From the NCBI GenBank assembly GCA_022819945.1, contig JAJEGI010000104.1, positions 1 through 32,581 on the forward strand: 32,581 nt of DNA, in the 5' to 3' direction. The notes under the pieces were generated by a model, which saw only the letters and a list, made by a program, of their open reading frames with translations, ran no database searches and was not told where the DNA came from. Below are positions 16,320-24,772 of the stretch, one piece after another (positions within the stretch are counted from its first letter, which is position 1; every line of letters starts with the position of its first letter). The translations under genes and the position numbers were made by a program. This stretch comes from Candidatus Poribacteria bacterium. GTDB lineage: Bacteria; Poribacteria; WGA-4E; WGA-3G.

Positions 16320-18455
16320 TTACCCTTCTGAATCGAAAAGTCCGATTTCATCTGTTTCAGTGTAAGCGAAATTGTATTTGCGTGCAACCTCTTGATAGTT
16401 TTGTGTCTCAGCACTTCGTCTATAACGTTGAGACCGCGTTTCTAATGTTAGTCTTGTAGTTCTTTTTTCATAGTTTACGATTTGCGCAAAGTGTATCACT
16501 GGTTTCTGTTTAAAAAAACCAGGGTACAAATAAATCTGGGATTTTCCTGGTTCAAGAGAACCTGGTCGCCAGTTAGTTTTCTTAGTCCAAATGTGGAAAT
16601 CAATAGTAGAATCAGTGTTGTTTTTAATTGAAAAAATGTGTCTTCTGGGATAAAAATATTGAATAGCAAATACGGTGACTACAGATAAACTGATGACTGT
16701 TATTCCAAGACATATTGGAATAATCAATTTTTCCCATTTTTTAGAAGTTTCTGTTTGTTTCTTTTCAGGGGTGGTTAATCCTTCATTAGATTGTTTCTTT
16801 TCAGGAGTGGTTAATCCTTCATTAGCAGTTTTATTTTCATCTTTTTCAGGAGTGGTTAATCCTTCATTAGCAGTTTTATTTTTACCTTCTTCAAGAGTTG
16901 GTAATCCATCGTGAATTTCAGGCACTTCATTTTTTTTCGACTGATGTAAATGGTAATATCCCTGTATATTATCCTTGATGTCATTTTTGATCTCTTTAAG
17001 ATCTTTAATGTAATTATCTGGTTTGGCATCAATTGGGTAAAATTGCGGTTCTTTAGTAATTGTTATTGACTTTTCGATGGTTCCACGATATGTATGGTTA
17101 GCAGAATAGAATATCGTATATTTGTAACGTATTTTGGGATAATTTGCAGATAATCCTACAAAATTTCTTGTGCTCCAGTGAGGTTTCGCTTTACCTGGTT
17201 GAAGAGTATAGATACCTTCGTCAAATCTATCCGGTGACCATTTGATTATGTATTCCTGCTCTTTTAAGGTATAATTTGCAATCCAGACTGTCTGTCTCAT
17301 TTCCTGAAATTCAATGTTCTTAGTATCTGTAGAAACGAAACGATAGTTGGCACCATCAAGCTTGGGTTTGATACGATCCGTATCGTCTGAACTAAAAAAC
17401 CGACGTATTATATATCTCAGCTTATGCTCGTTCTCAACTATGTTTTCACCATTCTCGTCGTTCTGCTCTTCGATATCCTTAGTGTCTGTTGTATCAGCAA
17501 GTGCTTGAGGCGTTTGTTTTACAATTGATACATATCGAATTTTTGGATGAAAAGTTCCATAGGCATTTGTGGGTTGTTTGTGGATTTTCCATTGTCCTGG
17601 TTCAAGTGTATTTCGTTCCCACGTCTCACCTTCTAACCAGTTAACCTCATAGGCTACATCGGACTCGGTTTCATTGACAATTGAGATTATATCCCATTCT
17701 TTCAAATCTTTCACCAAGTCAATTATTGGCTCTAAAGGAGCTGCCCATGCCTTCGTTACATCATCAGTAGATTTCATGATACCAATTAATTCACCCTCTT
17801 TGTTAAGTACGGGTCCTCCACTATTACCTTTGTATGGCCGGGCTTCAAGGAGCATCCCCCTGTCGTCGTATCCTCGGAACTGCCCTAAATTCCACTGCCA
17901 TAAGAGTTCCTGGTCCCCCGGATGGCCCAAAAAATGAACTATATCACCTACTTTCAAGTGGTCATATAAGTCAACGTTTTTCAGTAGAATCGATTCTATT
18001 GTCTTTGGAAAACTATAAAGATCAATTACTGCTACGTCTGCTGCTTTGTCCTCCGCTACAACACGCCCCTCAATGGCGTATCCCAAACGTCGGAGTAGAG
18101 TAGCCGCATGCTGCGATCCAAAATAAAACTCACTGTCACGGATTTCATTTTGTTTTGCATCGTAAGCAAGAAAAAACACTTTTACCTCATCACTACCACG
18201 CGTGACATGCTCATTCGTTAGAACAAAAGTATTATCTTCTGAAGTTTTAATTACAACCCCGCTTCCAAAACCTTTCTTACTTTTAATGTAAACAACAGTA
18301 GGCAGCACTTTTTCTCGCAGTTCAGCAGCACTCATCACTTCGTTGACAGTTCCAGTAACATTTTGGCTATAGCAAACACCTTGCATTCCACCCAACAAAA
18401 ACATAGAGACCAAAGTTAACACAATTGCTTTTCTGCCTTTAGAGAAATATATCAT
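16320..18455 (-). CDS. Membrane-anchored trypsin-like serine protease with repeated beta modules
   Basis: A 711-residue protein; ATG 18455 is chosen because AGGAG stands 6 nt upstream (the TTG before it does not). A signal peptide covers residues 1-31. The trypsin/DegP-like domain has H83 (LTNEHV), D140 (KAADVAVIDL) and S212 (GNSGGPV), so the triad is complete. Two related modules follow at about 257-313 and 388-450 (N-x-T, Trp, L-[EQ]-P-G, PKIRY). Then come tandem repeats with GLTTPEK (532, 547, 559) and a degenerate GLPTLEE (517), a transmembrane helix (577-599) and a third copy of the module (607-661) on the other side. There is no PDZ domain. It is probably periplasmic with a cytoplasmic tail; its substrate is unknown. 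Confidence 0.85.
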   Translation of the reverse strand: MIYFSKGRKAIVLTLVSMFLLGGMQGVCYSQNVTGTVNEVMSAAELREKVLPTVVYIKSKKGFGSGVVIKTSEDNTFVLTNEHVTRGSDEVKVFFLAYDAKQNEIRDSEFYFGSQHAATLLRRLGYAIEGRVVAEDKAADVAVIDLYSFPKTIESILLKNVDLYDHLKVGDIVHFLGHPGDQELLWQWNLGQFRGYDDRGMLLEARPYKGNSGGPVLNKEGELIGIMKSTDDVTKAWAAPLEPIIDLVKDLKEWDIISIVNETESDVAYEVNWLEGETWERNTLEPGQWKIHKQPTNAYGTFHPKIRYVSIVKQTPQALADTTDTKDIEEQNDENGENIVENEHKLRYIIRRFFSSDDTDRIKPKLDGANYRFVSTDTKNIEFQEMRQTVWIANYTLKEQEYIIKWSPDRFDEGIYTLQPGKAKPHWSTRNFVGLSANYPKIRYKYTIFYSANHTYRGTIEKSITITKEPQFYPIDAKPDNYIKDLKEIKNDIKDNIQGYYHLHQSKKNEVPEIHDGLPTLEEGKNKTANEGLTTPEKDENKTANEGLTTPEKKQSNEGLTTPEKKQTETSKKWEKLIIPICLGITVISLSVVTVFAIQYFYPRRHIFSIKNNTDSTIDFHIWTKKTNWRPGSLEPGKSQIYLYPGFFKQKPVIHFAQIVNYEKRTTRLTLETRSQRYRRSAETQNYQEVARKYNFAYTETDEIGLFDSEG
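16755..16915 (-). repeat. Tandem coding repeats in the protease linker
   Basis: About four units of roughly 20-45 bp contain (on the plus strand) GTGGTTAATCCTTCATTAG or close variants. They encode NEGLTTPEK and a diverged DGLPTLEEGK. The near identity of the second and third units points to recent slippage or unequal crossing-over. Confidence 0.8.
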
Positions 18456-18872
18456 CAATATCTCCTATACAAACACGTGTATCTATTCAACATTTTGCCC
18501 TAAAATAGAGGCACCATCCACGTTGTTTGTCTCCATTTGAGTAAGTAAAAGTAGGACTTACACAGACAGACGATGAATCGCCTTACTACAAACAGATATA
18601 CCTTGGAAGGACGTGTGTTTCTCAAAAGCAGTCCGGTTCGTAGTCGCGCAATTCTACGGCGTACTCGCCCAAATTTGGTTTCCCACACGCAGAGACTAAA
18701 TTTTGCTTCGCAGTGAGAATGCTTTACATTTGCGACGTGCATTATTGCGCTTTGCGTAAGTCCTGTAAAAGTACATAAATTAGAAATTGAATGTATTCGG
18801 GATCTTCGTTAGAAGCTATTGGAACTCATGTCTTCTACAACGGAAATCTTATGAATGTTCCACAACAAGTTA
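18456..18872. other. Intergenic region holding a MITE
   Basis: There is no gene. Half of the stretch is the 212-bp element at 18553-18764; an 80-residue ORF at 18500-18742 (-) lies mostly inside it and is not supported by a ribosome binding site. Confidence 0.7.
18553..18764. mobile_element. MITE, 212 bp, with 8-bp target duplication
   Basis: Terminal inverted repeats AGGACTTAC (18553-18561) and GTAAGTCCT (18756-18764) are perfect. The direct repeat GTAAAAGT flanks them exactly at 18545-18552 and 18765-18772. The interior has no credible gene. A 16-nt match to the right end (TTTGCGTAAGTCCTGT) also occurs at 8510-8525, so the family has at least one further trace in the window. Intact duplication suggests recent insertion. 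Confidence 0.8.
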
Positions 18873-20882
18873 CTATTTAGCGTATTGTTCCAATTCTTCA
18901 ATACGAATTTCCGCGACTTCCAATGGAGGTTCCACTTTGTTCTTATAGCATATCACTGGCACCGTAAATTTCTCAGCCTGAGCACGTTGTTCGGGTAGTG
19001 AAATGGATGGAACTTGAATATTATCATCTTTATCAAAACCGAAGTGAAACTCTGTCTGAACCGGAAAGTCTAATGCAAGATCCAAACGAGTTTTGACATT
19101 TGAGATGAACTCTTTGACCACACTGGATTTAATAGCAAAATTGATATTTTGAGCGAGATTTATGATGTCAGGAAGCCAATCACCACTGATACTTGGATCT
19201 TTAGTAAATACTTTATCATAATATGAATATCCCGTTGAGCAAACCCCTATTACATTCCCCGCGCCGTCAAATACAGGGCCTCCGCTGTTTCCCCGCTGCA
19301 CTGGTGCAGTGTATTGAAAGAGATCTTTATGTTGCGGACGGTTTACTAAATATGATGTTCCACTTATAATTCCATCAGTAATGTTTCCCTTATAGGACAA
19401 AGCGTGACTTTGTGGATAACCAAATATTGAAACCTTTTCTCCGAATTTAACTGGTTGCGGTCTAAAGGTTGCCATATCTGTATTTCCCTTTTTATCATAC
19501 AATAATGCCAAGTCAACGTCTTTATCATAGGCAATTAATTCCACAAGTTTATATGGAATCCTGAACTCGTTGAACTCATTATCTGAAGAAGAGTCTATCA
19601 CAACGTGTGCGTTTGTCAAAATATAGTGTTTGCTAATGTAGAAGCCTGTTCCACTACTATGGAGTTGTTTAGGTTTCCAATTCTTAACTCGTTTTTCTAA
19701 CTCAGAAATCTGTCGGGATTTTAGAGACTTTCTAATCCTATCGCGCGCCTCAGTTACCCTTATTGCAACATCCTTATTCTCAGCATTTTCAAAATCACCT
19801 ATGTTTTGAAGGGCCAAACTATACCAAAAGTATGCTTCTTCTTTGTCTTGTGGTATTTCATGTAATGCCTCTTCAAATCTAGTCCCAAAACTACTTTGAG
19901 CGAGAGTATCACCTTGTTGGGCAGAACGGAAATGCCATCTGTCGCTCATTTCGGCATCTTCATCCTTTTGACTTTTAGCATATCTTTTAGCATAAATTGC
20001 ACCGAGATTGTTTTGGGCACCAACATGTCCATTTTCGGCTGCCGAAAAAAACCACCTAAAAGCTTCAGCAGAATTCTTAGGTACTCCTATACCATAATGG
20101 TAACATAAGGCAAGACTGAATTGTCCAACAGCAAACTCTTGTTCTGCAGCACCTTTATACAATTTGAAGGCTTTTGCGTAATTCTGCTTCACTCCCTTAC
20201 CCGCCTCATAGTATGTTCCAAGATTACCTTGAGCAGGGCCATAACCTTGATCTGCTGCTTTTTCATACCATTCCGCAGCTGCTTGTAGGTCTATAGGAAT
20301 GTCACCACCGAGATTAAAGTGGAACGATCCCAAAGAGTATGTAGCACCGAGTTGGTTTTGTGCAGGGGCATAACCTTGTTTTGCTGCCTTTACCAACCAA
20401 TCCAAGACCTCTTGTTTGTCTAAAATAATATATAGGTTAAATTGTGCAGGGGCATAACCTTGTTCTGCTGCCAGTTTAAACCATTTCTCAGCATTTTTAA
20501 GATTTCGCATTTTCAAGTCCTGAGACTTTGTAGCTTCAGCACGGCGTACATATAGGAATCCAAGGTTATTTTGTGCGGGGGCATATCCTTGTTCTGCAGA
20601 TTTTTCATACCATTTCAATGCTTCATTCGGTTTAGGTGCTCTTACACCCATCCCATGTTTTAGCATATAGGCAAGGCAGAATTGTGCGACTTTATCACCT
20701 TGATTCGCTCTTGTCTCAAAGTCATACAGAGCAACAGTGTAATGTCCACGTTCGTAAGCAGCGATGCCAAGATCGTAGTTGGCCGCTGTTTCTGTTTTTA
20801 TCTGTGCAAGTGAATAGCCACTGCTAACGAGTGTGAATATCACAACAATAATTATTGCGATACGTGTATAGTTTCTATTCAT
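18873..20882 (-). CDS. Sel1-repeat / trypsin-like serine protease fusion, secreted
   Basis: A 669-residue protein with AAGGAG 5 nt before ATG and a signal peptide at residues 1-27 (SLA-Q). Residues about 33-360 are roughly eight Sel1-like (TPR-related) helical repeats, seen from phrases such as EWYEKAADQGYGPAQGNLG and KWFKLAAEQGYAPAQFNL; some carry short inserts. The protease domain runs from about 408, with H426 (LTNAHVV), D457 (DKDVDLALL) and S533 (RGNSGGPVF): a complete triad of DegP-like type but without PDZ. The C-terminal 100 residues are unrecognised. Sel1 repeats usually bind proteins, so they may select the substrate in the periplasm. It lies upstream of the other trypsin-like gene, which is transcribed in the same direction beyond the MITE. 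Confidence 0.9.
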   Translation of the reverse strand: MNRNYTRIAIIIVVIFTLVSSGYSLAQIKTETAANYDLGIAAYERGHYTVALYDFETRANQGDKVAQFCLAYMLKHGMGVRAPKPNEALKWYEKSAEQGYAPAQNNLGFLYVRRAEATKSQDLKMRNLKNAEKWFKLAAEQGYAPAQFNLYIILDKQEVLDWLVKAAKQGYAPAQNQLGATYSLGSFHFNLGGDIPIDLQAAAEWYEKAADQGYGPAQGNLGTYYEAGKGVKQNYAKAFKLYKGAAEQEFAVGQFSLALCYHYGIGVPKNSAEAFRWFFSAAENGHVGAQNNLGAIYAKRYAKSQKDEDAEMSDRWHFRSAQQGDTLAQSSFGTRFEEALHEIPQDKEEAYFWYSLALQNIGDFENAENKDVAIRVTEARDRIRKSLKSRQISELEKRVKNWKPKQLHSSGTGFYISKHYILTNAHVVIDSSSDNEFNEFRIPYKLVELIAYDKDVDLALLYDKKGNTDMATFRPQPVKFGEKVSIFGYPQSHALSYKGNITDGIISGTSYLVNRPQHKDLFQYTAPVQRGNSGGPVFDGAGNVIGVCSTGYSYYDKVFTKDPSISGDWLPDIINLAQNINFAIKSSVVKEFISNVKTRLDLALDFPVQTEFHFGFDKDDNIQVPSISLPEQRAQAEKFTVPVICYKNKVEPPLEVAEIRIEELEQYAK

Positions 20883-20995
20883 TTTTTCTCCTTTTAAAAA
20901 TAGTAATACAATTTTCCAACTGCTATCAGATTGTGGTACAAGTCAATGATATTGTTCTATCTTTTTTAAGTAAGTGCTACCAACGAATTTTTTCT

Positions 20996-21082
20996 TTAAT
21001 TATGTGGAGACCTGTGGTAACCGATAACCGTCAGTAGACTACCGATTGCCATGTAAGTCACCTTTGTTAAGATCGTTTTCAT
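20996..21082 (-). CDS. 28-residue membrane peptide or remnant
   Basis: ATG 21082 has a strong AAAGGAG with a 7-nt spacer and opens a frame of 28 residues ending in TAA. The sequence begins MKTILTKVTY and continues with a short hydrophobic stretch (MAIGSLLTVIGY), like the start of a membrane or secreted protein. The excellent ribosome site on so short a frame suggests either a real micropeptide or a gene cut short by a stop or deletion. It lies 26 nt after the upstream small gene. Confidence 0.4.
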   Translation of the reverse strand: MKTILTKVTYMAIGSLLTVIGYHRSPHN

Positions 21083-21108
21083 CTGTGTTCTCCTTTATGG
21101 AAGTAAGT

Positions 21109-21309
21109 TTATTCTACGGTTTTAAAGAGATTCTCAAACCAATTGAGTATATCAGATTCTTTCGCCGTACCAATACAAGTGAAAATAAGGAAAATAACAG
21201 AGATCCAAATTAACAAACGTACCGCGCGTTTAGCAATAGCAATCACCAGAAATATGGCGGATACGGCTGCAATTATTAGAAATGGTGCGAAACTGATTAA
21301 TTCGGGCAT
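21109..21309 (-). CDS. Small two-helix membrane protein
   Basis: ATG 21309 gives 66 residues (MPELISFAPF...) with hydrophobic spans at about 6-24 and 28-46, the latter following an IAKRAVR basic turn, and an acidic amphipathic tail (ESDILNWFENLFKTVE). A TTG 57 nt upstream could extend it by 19 residues. The ribosome site is weak (GGA). No family is recognised. It and the 28-residue frame follow the hairpin at 21361-21425. Confidence 0.5.
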   Translation of the reverse strand: MPELISFAPFLIIAAVSAIFLVIAIAKRAVRLLIWISVIFLIFTCIGTAKESDILNWFENLFKTVE

Positions 21310-21360
21310 AACTGATTCCAAGCGCAACTTGTAAATCGTTAACAAGACAAATACTGAATT

Positions 21361-21425
21361 AAACAAAAAGCCATATTAGGTCATCAATTAGTATGATTTA
21401 TACTAAATATAGAAACCTAATATGG
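21361..21425 (-). terminator. AT-rich hairpin with U-rich tail after the 273-residue TIM-barrel gene
   Basis: CCATATTAGGT (21371-21381) pairs perfectly with ACCTAATATGG (21415-21425), and inside TTAGTAT (21388-21394) pairs with ATACTAA (21400-21406). On the minus strand the stem is followed by CTTTTTGTTT. Stem GC is low, so termination may be weak. Confidence 0.5.
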
Positions 21426-21509
21426 ATATTGTACGAATTTTTGATTAATATGTCAAATTAAATTTGTAAATTATTCCTCAAAAAATCAAAATTTACAGAA
21501 AATATCACT

Positions 21510-22331
21510 TTACGCCAAAGAACCAGACAAAACGGATTTCGTCTTTTCCAAGCCGATGCGTGCGACTTCTGTAGGATCTTGTTCCCAATAGTTTGGGTTG
21601 AACAGTTCCAGTGAGATGACACCTTCATATCCTGCGTCTTTCAGAATGGTGATCATCCGTCCGAGGTCGAGGATGCCATCACCGGGATACACTCTGTCAG
21701 CATCCGATTGCTCGGCGCGTGCGGGGTGTGCAGGTGCATCGTTAAAGTGGAAGACTGCGATTTTCTCGCCGGGGATACCTTCCATATCCTCTATCTCCCC
21801 GCCACCGCGATAGATATGGAACGGATCAAGCACAATCGTGCTATCCGGATGGTCTGCGCCCTCCATCACTTCCCATGCATGTTTGACTTGGTTAACACCG
21901 TCCACGAAACCGAGAAATTCCATAGCGGGTTTAACACCGAATTCGCGTCCAAGTTCGAGGAGTTCACGGTAGTTCTCACCGCCTAATTGAAGATCTGCGA
22001 CTTCACGCGGTGGACTTGAGATGATGTAGGTCGAACCGACAGCGGCGGCTTGCGCCATCCGCCGTTTCGCTTCTTCAACTGCTTCCGCATGCGCTGAACC
22101 TGTCGTATTGAGCCAACCGTGTAGAGCGATAACGGTAGGCACCGAAAGTCCGTAGTCGTCGAGCGCGCTTTTGACATCGGCGAGCGAGCCACCTTGTGCC
22201 TCGTGAGCCGTTAAATCGTCGTTCCACAATTCAATCGCTGAATAACCGGTTTCGGCAGCGATCCGAATCTTATCCATTAACCCAGCAGGACGAATTGTGC
22301 TGGTATTTAATCCTAACTGAAATTGTGACAT
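21510..22331 (-). CDS. Sugar phosphate isomerase/epimerase (xylose isomerase-like TIM barrel)
   Basis: A 273-residue protein with AAGGAAG just before ATG. It belongs to the AP-endonuclease-2/xylose-isomerase-like superfamily: strand and metal-ligand motifs are visible as AIELWND (about 33), PAMEFLGFVDG (about 135), DPFHIYRGG (about 170), VFHFNDAP (about 195) and VISLELFN (about 240). These Glu, Asp and His residues normally bind a divalent metal in sugar isomerases and epimerases. It starts 10 nt after the end of the next paralogous barrel gene, so the two are almost certainly one operon. The exact sugar is unknown. Confidence 0.88.
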   Translation of the reverse strand: MSQFQLGLNTSTIRPAGLMDKIRIAAETGYSAIELWNDDLTAHEAQGGSLADVKSALDDYGLSVPTVIALHGWLNTTGSAHAEAVEEAKRRMAQAAAVGSTYIISSPPREVADLQLGGENYRELLELGREFGVKPAMEFLGFVDGVNQVKHAWEVMEGADHPDSTIVLDPFHIYRGGGEIEDMEGIPGEKIAVFHFNDAPAHPARAEQSDADRVYPGDGILDLGRMITILKDAGYEGVISLELFNPNYWEQDPTEVARIGLEKTKSVLSGSLA

Positions 22332-22341
22332 TTATCTTCCT

Positions 22342-23142
22342 TTATTTCTCCAATAATCCTCTAATGAATCGAACATCTACACGGGCGAGGTCGATGACGG
22401 TGTCTACGGGTTCTCCACTATATTCGCTATGGAAACTCACAGGACCTGAAAATCCGATAGTTTGTAGCGTTTTTACCGCCGTCTCCCAATCAACGAACCC
22501 TTTCCCCATCCGGACGACTCTACCGCCGCCCATACCCGGTGAACGTGCGAGGTCCTTGAACGCCATAACCGCAAGATGCGATTTGACGATATCGAGTGCC
22601 ATATTAATCGGTTCACCGACAATGGACAGATGGCCTGTATCAGCAAAAACCCCGACGTGTTGTGGATCGAAACCTTTCACAAGGTTCATCACTGCACACG
22701 AATTCAGACCCATGGAAGTCCCGGAATGGTTATGGATGCACGTCCGAGGTCCGTATTGCGCAGAGAGTTTTGAGAATCCCTCCAACTGCTTATGGATAGC
22801 GTCAACCTGCGCCCAATAGCCACCGTCTTCAGCGTGCCAATGCCAATAACCGAGTTTGATATTTTCGACACCGGCTTCGCCTGCAGCGGCGTAGACGCGG
22901 CGCGTCTCTTCTGGTGTTGGATCAAGGAAATCGCCCGGTGTTGTAATAAGGGGGATGGATAGACCTGCATCAGCAAGTTGCTTAGCGGCGGCGGGTAACG
23001 CCTCTGTCGCATTTTCTGGGTTCACCGGATAGCCCGGACGGACACACAGATCCGCACCACTGACACCTACCGATTGTAAGGCAGTGATAATCTCTGGAAT
23101 TTCTAAACCTTCCAGATGTTTCGTGAACATGATAAATTTCAT
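22342..23142 (-). CDS. Sugar phosphate isomerase/epimerase (second TIM barrel)
   Basis: A 266-residue member of the same superfamily as its downstream neighbour but distinct in sequence. Visible motifs include GADLCVRPGYP (about 30), LGYWHWHAEDGG (about 97), CIHNHSGTS (about 135), VGVFADTGHLSI (about 163), AFKDLARSP (about 193) and SFHSEYSG (about 235). The His, Asp and Glu residues fit the metal site of the family. No strong Shine-Dalgarno site is seen before ATG 23142. It is translated just ahead of the 273-residue barrel and follows the dgoD-like gene after a 165-nt repeat-bearing gap. Confidence 0.87.
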   Translation of the reverse strand: MKFIMFTKHLEGLEIPEIITALQSVGVSGADLCVRPGYPVNPENATEALPAAAKQLADAGLSIPLITTPGDFLDPTPEETRRVYAAAGEAGVENIKLGYWHWHAEDGGYWAQVDAIHKQLEGFSKLSAQYGPRTCIHNHSGTSMGLNSCAVMNLVKGFDPQHVGVFADTGHLSIVGEPINMALDIVKSHLAVMAFKDLARSPGMGGGRVVRMGKGFVDWETAVKTLQTIGFSGPVSFHSEYSGEPVDTVIDLARVDVRFIRGLLEK

Positions 23143-23170
23143 AGTTTTTGTGAGCTATAAGTTATGAGTC

Positions 23171-23283
23171 ATAAGTTATAAGTCTGATTTCTGATGCTTG
23201 ATCATCCTTCGTAACGGTCGTTACCCAATTGAAGCACCAACGGTGAGCAAAAGATATCGGAACCCTCTTAACTTATAACTTAT
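23171..23283. repeat. Intergenic inverted repeat with central palindrome
   Basis: ATAAGTTATAAGT (23171-23183) is the perfect complement of ACTTATAACTTAT (23271-23283), with further degenerate copies at 23157 and 23290. Inside lies the palindrome GTAACG-GT-CGTTAC (23211-23224), with the look of an operator. It separates the dgoD-like gene from the TIM-barrel pair. Confidence 0.55.
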
Positions 23284-23307
23284 AACCAACAACTTATAAC
23301 TATTCCT

Positions 23308-24411
23308 TTACCAATCGACAACGGAGCCGTCATCAGGGTGATAGGATGTTGGGTTCTGCCAATCGTGGTCAATCTTATCTTCGAGTGCGTCTTCGTCGAG
23401 TTCGATGCCGAGTCCAGGACCGGTCGGGAGTTCAACGAATCCGTCTTTGAAGACAAAGGGGTTCTTGAGGTATCCCTCACCGAGTGTGGTATGCTCTTGC
23501 ATCACAAAGTTTGGGATGGAGGCATCTAACTGGATACACGCTGCTAAGGAGATGGGACCGAGCGGATTATGCGGGGCGATACCACCATAGTAAGCTTCCG
23601 CCATGCCTGCGATAATTCGCACTTCGTTAATTCCGCCAGCGTGACAGAGGTCAGGTTGGAGGATGGACGCTGCCTGTTTCTCTAAAATTTCACGGAATCC
23701 CCATTTTGTGAAAACCCGTTCACCTGTAGCGATAGGAAGATGCGTACTTCGCGCAATTTCGGCGAGTGTATCCACATTTTGACACTGAATCGGCTCCTCT
23801 ATGAACATCGGTTGGTAGGGTTCCAACGCTTTAATCAGGACTTTAGCGGTTTGTGGGCTGACTGCACCGTGAAAGTCGATCGCTAAGTCGACTTCTGTGC
23901 CTGCGGCTTCGCGGAGTGCTGCGAAGTGATCTACGGCTTTGTCGATAAAGGCTTTGTTTTCAATGATGCGTGCGGGTCTGCCACCTGCTGGACCTGTCTT
24001 GAAGGCGGTAAACCCTTTGTCAATCCACTCTTTGATACCGGCTGGATCGCCGCCACCTTTGTAGAGTCTGATGCGGTCGCGCGTCGGTCCGCCGAAGAGT
24101 TGATAGACAGGCACACCGAGCGATTTGCCTGCGAGATCCCAGAGTGCTTGTTCTACACCACTCAGGGCACTCGTCAGAATGGGACCGCCGCGATAGAAGG
24201 CGTGGCGGTACATCGCCTGCCAGTGGTGGACGACGCGCCTCGGATCTTCACCGATAAGGTATGGCGCGAGTTCGTCAACGGCTTGTGCACACGTTTTCGC
24301 CCGTCCTTCTAAAATTGGCTCACCGAGTCCTACTAACCCTTCATCGGTATGGATTTTTAGGAAGAGCCAGCGCGGTTGTACCAGAAATGTTTCCAATTTT
24401 GTTATCTTCAT
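23308..24411 (-). CDS. dgoD: Mandelate racemase/enolase superfamily protein, galactonate-dehydratase-like
   Basis: A 367-residue enzyme with GAGGAA ahead of ATG. Sequence features follow D-galactonate dehydratase closely: MKITKLETF start, FLKIHTDEGLVGLGEP, FYRGGPILTSALSGVEQALWD, and the end HPDDGSVVDW. Metal ligands are D179 (DFHG), E205 (EEP) and E231 (GER); catalytic His candidates are H181 and H281 (APHNPLG), at positions equivalent to His185/His285 of the E. coli enzyme. It would dehydrate a sugar acid to a 2-keto-3-deoxy product. Many relatives act on other sugar acids, so the substrate is not certain. Two TIM-barrel isomerase genes lie downstream on the same strand, supporting sugar-acid catabolism. 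Confidence 0.85.
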   Translation of the reverse strand: MKITKLETFLVQPRWLFLKIHTDEGLVGLGEPILEGRAKTCAQAVDELAPYLIGEDPRRVVHHWQAMYRHAFYRGGPILTSALSGVEQALWDLAGKSLGVPVYQLFGGPTRDRIRLYKGGGDPAGIKEWIDKGFTAFKTGPAGGRPARIIENKAFIDKAVDHFAALREAAGTEVDLAIDFHGAVSPQTAKVLIKALEPYQPMFIEEPIQCQNVDTLAEIARSTHLPIATGERVFTKWGFREILEKQAASILQPDLCHAGGINEVRIIAGMAEAYYGGIAPHNPLGPISLAACIQLDASIPNFVMQEHTTLGEGYLKNPFVFKDGFVELPTGPGLGIELDEDALEDKIDHDWQNPTSYHPDDGSVVDW

Positions 24412-24486
24412 TGAGATTCCTCAAAATAATATGGCTTGCAAGCAGCAGCCTACACCTTGAAACAGACTTTTATGATTTTGAAGGTT

Positions 24487-24515
24487 ATGTTACTATCCGC
24501 CGTGAATTTTGTCAA
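24487..24515 (-). promoter_or_regulatory. Promoter for the dgoD-like gene
   Basis: On the minus strand, perfect TTGACA (24515-24510), 17 nt, then TAACAT (24492-24487), about 75 nt before the ATG. Confidence 0.5.
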
Positions 24516-24680
24516 CACAATTAATACTTGTGTAATGTTCACACGGATCAGAGTAAAATTAAGGTGCTGACGGTTTTTCTGAAATTATGCACCCTTTTTG
24601 TCTACGGGTTGTGTCCTTAATAAATAACTGAAATCGCGAGATATTTTCTTATTTTCTCATGTAATTTAAAATGATTAATG

Positions 24681-24709
24681 TTGTCAATAACTCACACAAA
24701 TGTTACGAT
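24681..24709 (+). promoter_or_regulatory. Promoter for the lectin-array operon
   Basis: TTGTCA (24681-24686), 17-nt spacer, TACGAT (24704-24709), about 64 nt before the first gene. A second pair, TTGTCA 24509-24514 with TGTAAT 24531-24536 (16-nt spacer), lies further up. Confidence 0.45.
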
Positions 24710-24772
24710 ATATTGTGTAATATACACTCACGCCAGCCCTTTCACCTACACTGACAAAAGGAGACCTTCACA

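Larger units (their letters stand above)
24412..24772. other. Divergent promoter region
   Basis: This gap lies between the dgoD-like gene (-) and the lectin array (+). It contains a promoter for each direction and a palindrome GTGTA-ATA-TACAC (24715-24727) that may be an operator close to the array's transcription start. No gene is seen. Confidence 0.6.

Noticed and set aside
18500..18742. 80-residue ORF (-)
   Set aside because: It sits mainly inside the 212-bp MITE and has no ribosome site.
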